Assembly: GCA_014885115.2 (NCBI GenBank) | Contig: WKLE02003446.1 | Location: forward strand, 1 to 53,600 | Reading direction: 5' to 3' | Length of the DNA stretch: 53,600 nucleotides | Source of the DNA: Asterionellopsis glacialis | Taxonomy: Eukaryota; Bacillariophyta; Plagiogrammaphyceae; Rhaphoneidales; Asterionellopsidaceae | Part shown: positions 10,290-20,309 of the stretch, in pieces | Layout: each line of letters opens with the position of its first letter | Position numbering within the stretch: position 1 is the stretch's first letter | Made by a program: the position numbers and the translations under genes | Notes under the pieces: generated by a model | Databases searched by the model: none | The model's input: only the letters and a program-made list of their open reading frames with translations | Told to the model about the DNA's origin: nothing

Positions 10290-11559
10290 GATGAACAATT
10301 ATGTTTTAAAACAATCTTCTCTTTCTCTCTCTCTCTCTTTGTATCGTTGTGTTATCGTGCTGTCGACTGTGATGGATATAAATCACTCAAGTTTCTACAG
10401 TTCTTGGCAAACCGTAGAAACGAAAGAAAAAAGGAAAGTCTCTTATTTTTTTTGCGTGAACTCTCGTTTGCGTGTTAGCGATAGAGGGAGTCGAGAGAGA
10501 GGGGAACAAACAAAAACTCTCAAGTTGGAGAAGTTCTACACTCGCGACTACTCTATCCAGATTGGCAGTTCCACCTTGCTCGCTAGAGAGAGTAGTGTTA
10601 ACCCATGAAAAAAACAGGGGCGGGTCTCGGTTGGTTGTGTACAGCCACACAAGAAATAATATAATAAATCCTATGCTTTCTATATGTAAGGGAAATACAC
10701 ATGAAAATGTGAAATGCGGAATGTTTCCTATTGGCGGGGGTAAAAGGATGGATATGGATACAGTTAGGAGTCCTAAAAGCATGGCTTGCAACACACATTT
10801 TTCGCGGGAACGCTTGCTACATAAGAGAGAGGTGCGCCTCGATGTCACGGTACGTGATACAAGCTGTACAAACCGTCAGTTTCGTTTTGAAACCCACCTG
10901 CCTTGCTAGGAATTGGCGAATCTGTGTGTGACCACTAGGAAAACCTGTATTTGGTATATATTGCACGTAACAAGGGTCGTACAATTTTTAGCGCGCCGAG
11001 CTTGTAATACACATGATGTGTCACCATCAAAATTTCAGGAGAACGCACTCCAATGCTGACCTTGATGATATCATTATGACGTCTTATTTTGAGCTTGAGT
11101 GGCTCTATTATTTTGTTGTCTTGTTGGTCGGGCGTGTTTCGCTCGTTCGGTTTCTAAGCAAATAATATAAAAATATTACAGTATAGAGAGAGGGTCCTAC
11201 TACTGTGTTTTTTTGGCGTGACATCGACACAGCAAGAAGAAATTCGAAAAAAAAACACACACACACAATCGAGACACCGGGACGAGAGTGATTGGCATAC
11301 AGCAAAACACGACAAGAAGAGTACCAGGCACACACAGAGAAAGAGAGAAAGAGAAGGAAAAAAAAGAAGTTCAACATTAGGACTTTCATCAGTTTCAACT
11401 TTTGTGGACATATGAGATAGGACAAAAGTCATCATCTCTTTTGATTTATTAAAAAAGAAATTCCAAGAAAAACGCAACACCAAGGGGGAAAAAATTAAGA
11501 GCAATAGTGATCCGTGACATACCTCATTCACACGGAACTTGAATAATTGATTCATAAAC
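10290..11559. promoter_or_regulatory. Divergent intergenic region with CT and GA tracts
   Basis: This 1.27-kb space separates the start codons of two divergent genes, so it must hold both promoters. It contains a CT dinucleotide tract (about 10318-10341), GA-rich runs (about 10485-10505 and 11335-11370) and an A-run followed by a short CA repeat (about 11247-11270). Longer frames here start with GTG or TTG and have low-complexity or accidental hydrophobic content. No RNA gene recognised. Confidence 0.5.
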
Positions 11560-13347
11560 ATGACAACATCTTCTAATTCAGACAACGTCAAAGTTGTAGA
11601 ATCTTCCAGTCGTAATGACACTTCTGCTGCTGCTGCTGCTGCTGGATCAAATGTATCAACATGGTCTCGACGAACTCGTTCAGCACCACGAGAAACTCCA
11701 CAAATGAATACATTAGATCATGATGGTACTGATTTTGATGTGGAGAATCCAAGAATAATAGCTGACAGTGACAGCAATACTCCAACAGAAACAAAAACAC
11801 CAAATCATAAAACGATAATAACAACACCACCCTCTGTCAAATCATGGAGACCCCCTACACCACCACCTTCAGAACGAAAACGACATAATTCAGATGGTGC
11901 AGCAGAACAAAAAAAATCACCATCATTGTCGTCGTCGTCGTCATCATCATGGTGGCGACCACGATGGACGAGATCCACATCCTCACCATCCTTATCGAGC
12001 ATGGACAAGAAAGAATTAGGTATTTCGACAGGCATTCCCACTGCAACTGATTTTTCAGATATTCTCATTGGTACATCAGGATCCTTGTCACCTGCAACTT
12101 TACGAAACGATGAAACAAAAGATATTGATCATACAACAACAACAACAACAATCAAGAAACATTTTAAACACATTAAGAATAAAAAATTGTTGGAACCCTT
12201 ACAAAAACAACCATCTCATGAAGATGAGGATGCTGCTGTTACTACTAATACTAATAAGAAGAAGGAAGCATCGAATCCTACTACTACTACAACGACAAGA
12301 GAAGATGAATTACGACAAGATTGTTCCTTCTTTTACCGAGATATGGATGATGATGATTCTAATGTCAATGGGAATGAAGCAGATATGGCAGTAGGAGGAG
12401 ACACAACAACAACAGCAGCAATGACAAATGCCATGGAAGAATTTGAAGATGAATTCCATGTAAGTGCCATGTTGGGTCAACATCATTATCGTACAAGACG
12501 AGAAGAACACATGGCCAAAAATTTATTTCGAAATCGATTAGCCCGTAAATTTCGTCGTACTCGTGGTCGTCGTAGGAATTATACCAGAATGGATGGATTG
12601 AATAGTGCCACAACACTAACACGAAATGGTGGAAATCATATAGTTCAAACAGAATCACCATCTCATGTATCCTTTCGTACAAGATTTGATGAATTAAATG
12701 CTATAATACCTCCCTCCGCCGTACGTCGTAATGGTGGTGACGGTAGTGGTGATGAATCTGAAAATGAAGATGATATAAGTGATATACATTTTGATTTAGA
12801 ATTACAATTAGAAACTGGTGGCAATGGAGATGGATGTGATTCGGAAATACCAAGAGTTGCCAACTTTGCACAATCGTCTTCCTTATCGTATTATCATGAT
12901 GGTAAAGTATTAATGAGATTACCACAAGATAATGTACGATTATTGGTAGATCCAGATTTAGCACCTGGTATTTTATCTGTAGAACGGAAACCACGTCCTA
13001 CTACTGCTGCTGCTTCAAAAAAGAAAAAGAGAAAAAAGAAAAATAAGGTACCATCTTCTGAAGATAGTAGTAGTCAAGCACAAGAAACAGAAGGCAATAC
13101 TTTGAACAACAATACCAATCATACCAATAAATGGAAAGAAGAGTTAACCTATGTATTGACGGTAGATGAAAATGTATACAAGGGACTTTTAAGTGAAATA
13201 TTCAATTCGGAACGTACACCCTGTGGTTTGTATTATTGTTGTGCAGAAGCTGACAATAAAGGTCATGTTCATATTGGTGTAGCTGTCTTTATCATGACAA
13301 TCTTTATGATTATATTGTTTGTCAATACAGTCATATATCCCTTTTAA
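11560..13347 (+). CDS. Tail-anchored, low-complexity membrane protein
   Basis: A single frame of 595 residues starting at a clear ATG. The first 300 residues are Ser/Thr/Asn/Pro-rich with poly-Ser and poly-Thr runs from CGT/CAT and ACA microsatellites. An Arg-rich block (around 330-345, RKFRRTRGRRR) and a Lys-rich block (around 487-497, KKKKRKKKNK) follow. The last 27 residues are one hydrophobic helix (VFIMTIFMIILFVNTV then IYPF), directly after a short cysteine-bearing segment (GLYYCC). With no signal peptide and a C-terminal helix, it should insert as a tail-anchored protein facing the cytosol, probably in the ER or Golgi. The conserved-looking part is the last 120 residues, beginning near VDPDLAPGILSVERKP. 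I do not recognise the family. It shares its upstream region with the giant coiled-coil gene. Confidence 0.75.
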   Translation: MTTSSNSDNVKVVESSSRNDTSAAAAAAGSNVSTWSRRTRSAPRETPQMNTLDHDGTDFDVENPRIIADSDSNTPTETKTPNHKTIITTPPSVKSWRPPTPPPSERKRHNSDGAAEQKKSPSLSSSSSSSWWRPRWTRSTSSPSLSSMDKKELGISTGIPTATDFSDILIGTSGSLSPATLRNDETKDIDHTTTTTTIKKHFKHIKNKKLLEPLQKQPSHEDEDAAVTTNTNKKKEASNPTTTTTTREDELRQDCSFFYRDMDDDDSNVNGNEADMAVGGDTTTTAAMTNAMEEFEDEFHVSAMLGQHHYRTRREEHMAKNLFRNRLARKFRRTRGRRRNYTRMDGLNSATTLTRNGGNHIVQTESPSHVSFRTRFDELNAIIPPSAVRRNGGDGSGDESENEDDISDIHFDLELQLETGGNGDGCDSEIPRVANFAQSSSLSYYHDGKVLMRLPQDNVRLLVDPDLAPGILSVERKPRPTTAAASKKKKRKKKNKVPSSEDSSSQAQETEGNTLNNNTNHTNKWKEELTYVLTVDENVYKGLLSEIFNSERTPCGLYYCCAEADNKGHVHIGVAVFIMTIFMIILFVNTVIYPF

Positions 13348-13934
13348 AATACACATGAATGAATGAACGAAATAATAATTATGTCGTTTAAGTAAAACAC
13401 AATTTTATTTCTCTAGAGAGAGGGAAACACTGTTGAGTAGACTACCTTTAGGTTCATTTCTATTCCTATGGATCTATCTTTTCTGTCGTGTATCAAGCAG
13501 ACTGGAACAATACTTACTAGATGTCTTTCGTTGGGAAATTCAACAGCAGTTCTCTGACCAGATAGACGCTCATTGTGAAGAGCAAGTGAAAATGCCAAAT
13601 CTCAAAATTTTGTGTGATTGATTGCAACACGATAAATACATGAATTTCCAGCTCGGTAACGATGAATTATACTCGAGTTTGAAAACGAAACAATCATATA
13701 AAGTTTCAGTAAGATAAATCAGACCAGACGAGTAGTTCTTAGATGGTAATTCAATCCTTTAATGAAATAATGATACCAACAGAAATTGGTCCACCTTTTT
13801 TTTTTATTTTCCACCACCCAACTCTAGAGAGGTAACTTCATTATCTTTCTTTCTTCTGTTACTCCTCACTTCCTACCAGCAATTTGTAACCCATCATTTT
13901 CTATTTGTCGTCATTATGTATCACACGTACTTAT
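13348..13934. other. Convergent intergenic region
   Basis: Space between the 3' ends of the tail-anchored protein gene and DPM3. It contains two copies of the 8-bp palindrome CTCTAGAG (13411-13418 and 13822-13829), a T-run and CA/T-rich sequence. A 62-codon open frame from 13433 has no ATG and no homology I can see. It is probably the two 3' UTRs. Confidence 0.5.
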
Positions 13935-14243
13935 TCATAGTTTGATTCCACGTTTTTTCAATTCTATACGTGCTTCTTTCACTTGACGATCTATTTCAGC
14001 TACGGCATCTGGACAATCTTCAAATGTAATTACACCATAAAGTATGGTAACTAATGCATATATTCCTAACATTCCAATAGCCAAAACAGGGGCATACCAA
14101 ACTAAAAGCGTTGTAACATTCGAAGCGAAAGGGCTTAATTCCACTATTTTATCCATATTCGATAAGGATGCATGCCAAATACTGAAAAAAAGTACTCCAT
14201 AGACTAAAAAGATTTGATACCGTAATAAACCTAATCCACTCAT
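13935..14243 (-). CDS. DPM3: Dolichol-phosphate mannosyltransferase subunit 3
   Basis: The 102-residue product matches DPM3 in length and layout: two membrane helices (about residues 8-26 and 46-68) and a charged C-terminal helix. The C-terminal block YGVITFEDCPDAVAEI, followed by a QVKEAR..L.KRGIKL ending, follows the family consensus (compare the human pattern F.DC..A..EL...I.EAR.DL.RRG). DPM3 anchors the catalytic DPM1 subunit in the ER membrane through this helix, so that dolichol-phosphate-mannose can be made for N-glycans, GPI anchors and O-mannosylation. Single exon. The gene diverges from the glycosylase gene across 430 bp. Family identity is close to certain; regulation cannot be read. 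Confidence 0.93.
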   Translation of the reverse strand: MSGLGLLRYQIFLVYGVLFFSIWHASLSNMDKIVELSPFASNVTTLLVWYAPVLAIGMLGIYALVTILYGVITFEDCPDAVAEIDRQVKEARIELKKRGIKL

Positions 14244-14673
14244 AATTTTGTTTTAATTTTGATGGTTCGTTCGTAGCTCTTTTGTTGTCTTGGGCTGGCC
14301 TCAATAATTGTTGTGGTAAGTTACGCTTTTTTTAATGTTGGTTTCTCTAGAGGCTACTAACTATCTCCTGCTGCTCACTTTGAGTGTTTCGAAATTTTTT
14401 TTGGGATAGGTTGGCTGTGATCAACGATCAATCAATCTCAAAATCCTCTTGTTTGCTCCTCCGAGACAAAAAATCGACTCAGACAAAGTTTTTGGAAACA
14501 TTAGGGATAAGTCTTATTGACGTAAACATTCTCTGATGAGTCATATCTCTAAAAAGATTCTCACAGAATATGGCGCGAAAACAGAATCTTGGACAAAAAA
14601 TCGCATTGCCTCCAACAAGAGGATCACAAATTGTCGCCTCGACGACGTTAGAGTCATCATCATCTTCATCATC
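14244..14673. promoter_or_regulatory. Divergent promoter region, DPM3 / HhH glycosylase
   Basis: Contains both presumed promoters, one CTCTAGAG palindrome at 14345-14352 and several T-runs. An in-frame upstream ATG at 14536 would add 46 residues to the glycosylase, but the added segment includes a repetitive ATC run (translated as IIIFIIM) and looks like 5' leader. Confidence 0.45.
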
Positions 14674-15816
14674 ATGGTGAAACGAAAACGATTATCAACT
14701 CCCTTGGTGAAACACGAGGACGAAATCAAACCTGATGAAATTAGTTCTAATCATGTTGTAACTCCTGATTCCTCTTCATTATCACCACGTCGAAGAAGTC
14801 AACGCTTAAAAAGTCTTCCCACCGTGAAGGATCTAGACGATTGTTCTCCTTCTGTCCCCGACATTGCCCACAGTAGTGCTTCTATCAAGCCTGACCCTGT
14901 GGGGAGCAGCAACACAGGGATGGTGAATATTAAACCTGATCCTATAGGAAGCAGTAGACATGATAGTAATGTTGCGGCTTCGATAAAAAAGAGTGGTTCA
15001 AGCGAAATTGAAAGTAGTAATAATGTAGATCCTGCAACACTTTTGTTACAATATCAAATGGCGATAGCTGTAGATGGATTGGCTAAATTACATCCTGAAG
15101 TTGTAGAGGAAAACGTGGAACGCAAGAAAAAGATATTTGATACTTGTGGTGATCGTGATTCGTTAACAGATAGTGTTATATCTACCATGTTGTCCCAAAA
15201 TACAACAGCCGCCAATACTCGAGAAGCCTTTCGTCGTTTAAAGGAAGAATTCCCTACATGGGAAAAAGTTGCTGAATTACCTGCAACGAACTTGACGAAA
15301 TTAGAAAATACCATCAAGGTGGCAGGTTTGGCGAAAACAAGAGCAGAACGCATACATAAGATACTATGCACGTTACAAGAAGAACGCGGTGAACCATCCT
15401 TTCATTATTTACGTGACATGTCGGATGAGGATATTAAAGTTGAATTACGTCGATTCAAGGGCTTGGGTCCCAAAACAATATCTTGCGTGCTCATGTTTAG
15501 TTTGGCACGACCTGAATTCCCTGTTGATACACATGTATTACGAATTTCGAAGTCTATGAAATGGATCCCATCAAGTTCTTCACGAGAAAGCGCCTACGAC
15601 TATTTAAATCAGGTTGTCCCACCTAAACTCAAAATGGACCTCCATTGTCTTTTGGTAACTCATGGTAGACATTGTCATAACTGTGCAGCCAATCGTAAAC
15701 CACAATTCCCACCCAAGGATGGATCTAAATTAGTTTGTCCTCTTGTTGGATTAAGTAAAGTGACCGCCGCATCAATTTCCAAGGCCATGATGAATCAAGT
15801 ACAGAAAATGTTATGA
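14674..15816 (+). CDS. Endonuclease III-like HhH-GPD DNA glycosylase
   Basis: From the preferred ATG at 14674 (MVKRKRLSTP, a basic nuclear-type N-terminus) the protein has 380 residues; the ATG at 14536 would give 426. Residues 1-130 are disordered with SIKPDP/NIKPDP repeats. The catalytic domain follows: helix-hairpin-helix LRRFKGLGPKTISCVL near residues 258-273, with Lys in the GPKT position used as the beta-lyase nucleophile, and PVDTHVLRISK with the catalytic Asp near residue 284. This marks a bifunctional base-excision-repair glycosylase/AP lyase of the nucleus. The C-terminal cysteines (about 324, 333, 336, 354) are spaced C-x8-C-x2-C-x17-C rather than the C-x6-C-x2-C-x5-C of iron-sulfur endonuclease III, so cluster binding is doubtful. 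Single exon. Substrate bases cannot be predicted. Confidence 0.85.
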   Translation: MVKRKRLSTPLVKHEDEIKPDEISSNHVVTPDSSSLSPRRRSQRLKSLPTVKDLDDCSPSVPDIAHSSASIKPDPVGSSNTGMVNIKPDPIGSSRHDSNVAASIKKSGSSEIESSNNVDPATLLLQYQMAIAVDGLAKLHPEVVEENVERKKKIFDTCGDRDSLTDSVISTMLSQNTTAANTREAFRRLKEEFPTWEKVAELPATNLTKLENTIKVAGLAKTRAERIHKILCTLQEERGEPSFHYLRDMSDEDIKVELRRFKGLGPKTISCVLMFSLARPEFPVDTHVLRISKSMKWIPSSSSRESAYDYLNQVVPPKLKMDLHCLLVTHGRHCHNCAANRKPQFPPKDGSKLVCPLVGLSKVTAASISKAMMNQVQKML

Positions 15817-16376
15817 AAATACAGTATTTTTAATCAAATTATGGATAATTTTTTTAGTAGAGATACCGTACATCAACTATTTTAAACGATTGTCTTCCTT
15901 TCAAATTCAAAAATCTTTTTTTCTTTGGTGTACCGAAGCTGAATTGAGACTTGCGAAAATTTGTAATTTTTACTGACTTCTAACACTCTTGTTTGAAACC
16001 AAAAAAAGGCGGGGTCATCACAAGATTTTACATTTTTGGTGCATGTGAAAATTCACTTCTTATCGTATATTTCATGAACACGCAAACTTCCATGTAAATA
16101 ACGAAAAGGAGAAGTAAGCTATGAGTCAACCGCGGGGCGACGATGGAATTCCTTTTTCGACTCGTAGGACTACAATCGTCAGTGAATGCGCGATTTTTCT
16201 TGTTGCGCGTATCTTCGGATTCTTGTTGGAGGCAACAGCTGTTTCGAACTTTCCACGTGTGGTGACGGCGTTGATTGCTGCAAATCCGTTTTCCGCCCGA
16301 TTTTTTTGGTTTCTCGGACTCATCTCGACTCATCTCTGTCTGTACGACGAAGACAACAACATCAACAAACGCTACC
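15817..16376. other. Intergenic region upstream of clpP
   Basis: Space between two genes on the same strand: the 3' end of the glycosylase gene and the promoter and 5' UTR of the ClpP gene. An upstream ATG frame (16121-16456) overlaps the ClpP start in another frame; if transcribed it would act as an upstream ORF, but its product looks accidental. Confidence 0.45.
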
Positions 16377-17640
16377 ATGATGCAACGTGCGGTTTCAGTT
16401 CTTGCTACCTGTTGGTTAGCACTTTTGAGTGCAACATCTACTTCTGCATATGGTAAGGGATTATTGTTGACACGAAGAAAAGAAAAGCCAATTCAGTGTT
16501 TCGAGTAGTTAGGTTGGATCCATCAACGCCATTTTAACATCATGAGACATGATCGGCATGACGTAAGATCCGTAGAATCTGTAGGGTAGGCTGCGGCACA
16601 TCAAAGTTTCGACCACAATGTTAGAAAAAAATGATTTTGGAAATCTATTGCGATATATTTGGGGTTATAATAGCACATCTATGCTCTTTGATTGTTGTCG
16701 GTCATGAAACGATGTTAGTGGGTCAATTTCAAGTTGATTTGACATTTTTTCTCACATTTTGCTAATTTATTTTATTTTCCAACCAGCTCCTTCCTTTGTT
16801 CCTCGTCAAGGGTTGTCTCCTATGCCCAAGTCTGTCACTGGTCTTGTCAAATCTTCTGCAAGGAGACAAAGTCGAAATGACATTAAAATGATGCCTATCG
16901 GTGTTCCCAAGGTTGCCTACCGTGTCCCAGGATCACAAAGTGCTGACTGGTAAGAATAGCTTTTTCTTCGTGTGTGGATGTTTGAAATTACTCCTGTCAT
17001 CAATTGTCTTACAAGTTAAATCTTTTTTTCAATGTTATCCAAAACTTATAAATTGCACGAAATATCCAACACAAAAACAAACTTTAGGGTCGATATTTAC
17101 AACCGTCTTTACAGAGAACGTATCATCTTTTTGGGTTCTGAGATTGATGATGAATTGGCCAACCAAATTATTGGTGTCATGCTTTACCTTGATAGTGAGG
17201 ATTCTTCCAAACCTATTTACCTTTACATTAACTGCCCAGGTGGATCCGTCATTTCTGGATTGGCCATTTTTGATTGTATGCAACACATCAAGTCTGAAGT
17301 TATCACTATCAACCTTGGTTTGGCTGCCAGTATGGCTAGTTTCATCATGGCTGCCGGATCCAAGGGAAAGCGTCTTGCTCTTCCTTCTTCGCGTATCATG
17401 ATCCATCAGCCTATGGGTGGTGCACAGGGACAGGCTGAAGACATTAAGGTCGAAGCCGCACAGATTATGCGTATCCGAGACAATCTTGTCAAGATGTACA
17501 GTATGTTCACTGGACAAACTCAAGACCAAATCACCAGGGATTTGGACCGTGATAACTTCATGAGTGCACAAGAAGCTGTCGAATACGGACTCATTGACCG
17601 TGTCTTGGAATACAGCAAGGATACTGATACCCAAATCTAA
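16377..17640 (+). CDS. clpP: Plastid-targeted ATP-dependent Clp protease proteolytic subunit
   Basis: Three exons: 16377-16452, 16787-16949, 17088-17640 (introns 334 and 138 nt; phases 1 and 2), giving 263 residues. The first exon encodes a signal peptide ending TSTSA, and the splice creates SAYAPSF, the diatom plastid presequence junction, followed by a basic Ser-rich transit region. The mature enzyme starts near [21 protein letters not shown]. The catalytic triad is visible: Ser161 (GLAASMAS), His186 (MIHQPMGG) and Asp235 (DRDNFMSA). It should form the heptameric serine-protease chamber that degrades stromal proteins fed by a ClpC-type ATPase. All key residues are intact and there is no truncation. 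The intron placed exactly in the presequence junction is noteworthy. A 199-residue open frame on the opposite strand is a shadow. Confidence 0.95.
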
Positions 17641-17759
17641 AAATAGTAATAGATGCTTTGCAGTGGTTGAAATAAATTAAATTTTTTGGGCTTTTTAAAT
17701 TAAAACTATATAGTTGACTCTTCTTCTCTAATCTTGTTCAAGTGAAATCATTTATTTAT

Positions 17760-18949
17760 TCAAGCGCTTGAACCACCCCCTGGAATGTGAGTAATTTCTT
17801 TTTGCGTTTTCATGTCAACACACTTCATTTCGGGAAGACCTGCACAGCAGACATGACAGCACTCACAGGTAACTTCTGGAGCCCTACCCAAGCAGTCAGA
17901 TGTTAACGAGGTGATTGATTTGTTCTCACAGATGGCCTTCGGCATCCGACCTACCAAATCATTATCGTGAACATCGAGAGATTCTAGATAATATTATTGA
18001 AAAAGAAGGGAAAGCAATGGATCCAAGAATGTTAGATACTACACAGGGGGAATTCTCAATATAAACATTTTAGCAAAACGGCAAACTCACTAAGTTTCTT
18101 CAATTTACCAAGGTTGGAAGGAATATTTCCGCTGAAGTTGTTTGCGTAGAGATCCAATCTTTCAAGCTTGGATAATTTCTCGAGCTCCTTCGGGATCGAT
18201 CCATGAAAGTAGTTCCCAAAAAGACTGATCTCTTGCAAACTTGACATTTGTGACATATCAGATGGGAGCTGTCCAAACAGACCATTCATGTGTAGGCGTA
18301 GATACTTCACTTTTTTCCACGCTGCACACACAGCATATGGAATGACTCCTTGAATCTCGTTACCGTGCAAGTCAACATCTTCCAATTCTGTTAGGAGGGC
18401 CATCTCTCTCGGTATAAGACCATGACAATCGTTGAAACCTAAATCGATCTCTCGAATACGATTTGTTCCTGTCAACGACCTCCGACAAGTAATACCGTAC
18501 CAAGAGCATTCATCTTTTCCCGACATCCAGTCTGTTTTCACTTGCCAGTGACCTTTGCCGTCTGTAGCAAACCAAAATACAGCTAAGGCATAACGCTGCA
18601 AAAATTGCGAATTGGAAGCCTTAATCTTTTTGGGGTCGTCGAAAATCAACCAACATGTCGCGGCGTGCTGAGCTGATCCAGATGTGACCAAAGATAACTG
18701 GGACGTCACTCCCAACAATTTTTCAAGAATTGCATGTGAGCGACGATCGTTCGAAGCAATAGCAGGTTTCCCTGCTGAGTTGCAGATTCTAGCAAGTTTT
18801 GTCGTATCTATCTTTTTCTTCTTTTTTGTGGCGGCATCGACAAAACCACTTCCTGCCTCGTTAGACCACAAAGAAGGTGGTAAAAGCAAAAGCAAGATTA
18901 AAGGAGCAATCCAGTAACCTCCGCTTAGTTTCCAGGCCCTCGAAGTCAT
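17760..18949 (-). CDS. Secreted leucine-rich-repeat protein with cysteine-rich tail
   Basis: Exons on the minus strand: 18949-18091 and 17983-17760, phase 1, with a 107-nt intron (GTGAGT donor, TATCTAG acceptor), 360 residues. The splice restores the LRR reading KKLKSLDVHDNDLVGRMP. I prefer the ATG at 18949 because it starts a signal peptide (IAPLILLLLLPPSLW); an in-frame ATG at 19006 adds 19 residues. After a linker comes the N-terminal cap WMSGKDECSWYGITC, as in plant-type extracellular LRR proteins, then about six LRRs of the LxxLDLxxNxxxGxIP type, and an end cap with a Cys cluster (TCECCHVCC). No kinase or membrane anchor is present, so it is a secreted binding protein, ligand unknown. 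Such LRR proteins are numerous in diatoms. Confidence 0.85.
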
Positions 18950-20309
18950 CTTTGAAGAAAAGTTTACAAACACCAAACAATCTAAACTCGATATCCTGTT
19001 TTTCAAGTGTTGGGAGGCGACAAGCGAAGATCCGATGATGTTTGCGTGAGCGCGAGTGACACATCAAAAGAGCTATCAAACAAAGTTTTCTTGGTTTAGA
19101 CCACCTCTGGCGTGTTGACGTATCTCTAGTACAGGTTTTACACATCATAATCATAATACCCAATTACTGGTACCCTGTACTCCGTACCTTTACGAGCTAG
19201 TACTAGTACCTGGTATGATATGGATCCTTTGGTTTAGTGCTACGATTGACCCACACCCAAAGCTACCAGGCACTCTACCTACTGTAATATCACAAAAAGG
19301 AAGTGCGTGTTCTCTAGCTGGTTTGGGACGGTCGTCTCCTCATCTACCGAAAGCCTGAACGATGATGGACGGACAGGCATCTAATCGAACAAGTCAATGG
19401 GCAGTATTTTTTCATTTTACCATGTGCATGCTGAATTGTTCTCGTACCTGGTACGTAACCTTGTATCTGGTAGCTGGTACCGGTCAGAACTATTCGTACC
19501 TGGTACATAACCGGTATTTAATACTTGGTAAAGAATACTTAGGACCCACCACGTCCGGTATGATAATCTACTCTATGTATGACCTTCTTTCCCAGGTATG
19601 GTAGGTCGAAGTTGTAACTGGTACAGGTATGTACATATAATAAAATAAATCCTGCTACTCACTATTGAACCCTTTATGAAAAGAGGTCCTACGCTCTTTT
19701 TGCTATAGTATCTGAAAATGAAAGATTATATATATTATTATTGAAGGGAATGAAAAAAATTACACATATGTTGAATATTGGCTGGCGCGCTGTACTCCTG
19801 CTGTTGTCTTATGAACATGGAAAAGCCTAACTCGTAAATGGTACCTGGTACCTGGTAAATCTACTGGTACAATATACGATAAATTTTCTTAACGATATCT
19901 ATGTAAACATGGATAGTCTGATGTACAGGCAACGTCTTTCCGTTCAGGATTGCCTGTATGCCAAAATCCCCTGAGAGGTTCGTTCTCGATACTTGTTTTT
20001 TATAATATTTTGACATGAATGGCATAACATCCGTATTGGACCTTTTCGAAAGAATTGGTTCTCGTTAAACACATACATATATATATATATGTATCTGGTA
20101 CTGTACCATGCTCGATCCTGTTTCGCCAAAAAAATATAAAAAACGGCTACTAACTAGGAGTATCTCGAAAAGAAGGCGGGACTGATAAGACGTCATACAT
20201 TTTTCATACTGATTCGTTCCAGACATCACAGAAAACAAACAACACACATAAAATCAAATACAATACAGTATTTGATCACATATTTTCGCATTTGCGACTT
20301 CTTTGCACG
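18950..20309. promoter_or_regulatory. Divergent intergenic region with dense GGTAC palindromes
   Basis: Separates the LRR gene from the PLC-like gene. It holds at least three GGTAC-rich clusters (19171-19213, 19442-19512, 19840-19870) and a minor one near 20095-20108, plus a short TA repeat near 20078-20091. No coding sequence is convincing; the 80-codon frame at 19362 runs straight through a palindromic cluster and is probably accidental. Confidence 0.5.
19171..19870. repeat. GGTAC palindromic clusters
   Basis: Words such as TACCTGGTAC, GGTACCTGGTACC and CTAGTACTAGTACC recur. A direct repeat TCGTACCTGGTACRTAACC occurs at 19442 and again 52 bp later at 19494. Each word is largely its own reverse complement, so single strands could fold. 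No reading frame or terminal duplication shows a transposon. Confidence 0.6.

Noticed and set aside
10387..10848. 153-codon minus-strand frame between the giant coiled coil and the tail-anchored gene
   Set aside because: It begins with GTG, not ATG, and its hydrophobic content follows from base composition; it lies in a divergent promoter space.
11154..11621. 155-codon minus-strand frame
   Set aside because: Starts with GTG inside the first codons of the plus-strand gene and consists mostly of Phe/Leu/Ser from CT-rich antisense sequence.
13433..13621. 62-codon frame in the convergent space before DPM3
   Set aside because: Begins with TTG, has no ATG near its start and lies where 3' UTRs are expected.
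14536..14673. 46-residue N-terminal extension of the HhH glycosylase
   Set aside because: It includes a translated ATC microsatellite (IIIFIIM) just before a basic, more plausible N-terminus at 14674; kept only as an alternative start.
16121..16456. Open frame overlapping the clpP start
   Set aside because: Its product has no family features and overlaps the signal-peptide exon in another frame; at most an upstream ORF.
17035..17634. 199-residue open frame antisense to the last clpP exon
   Set aside because: It mirrors almost exactly the conserved ClpP exon on the other strand, has no recognisable domain and is explained by codon bias of the sense gene.
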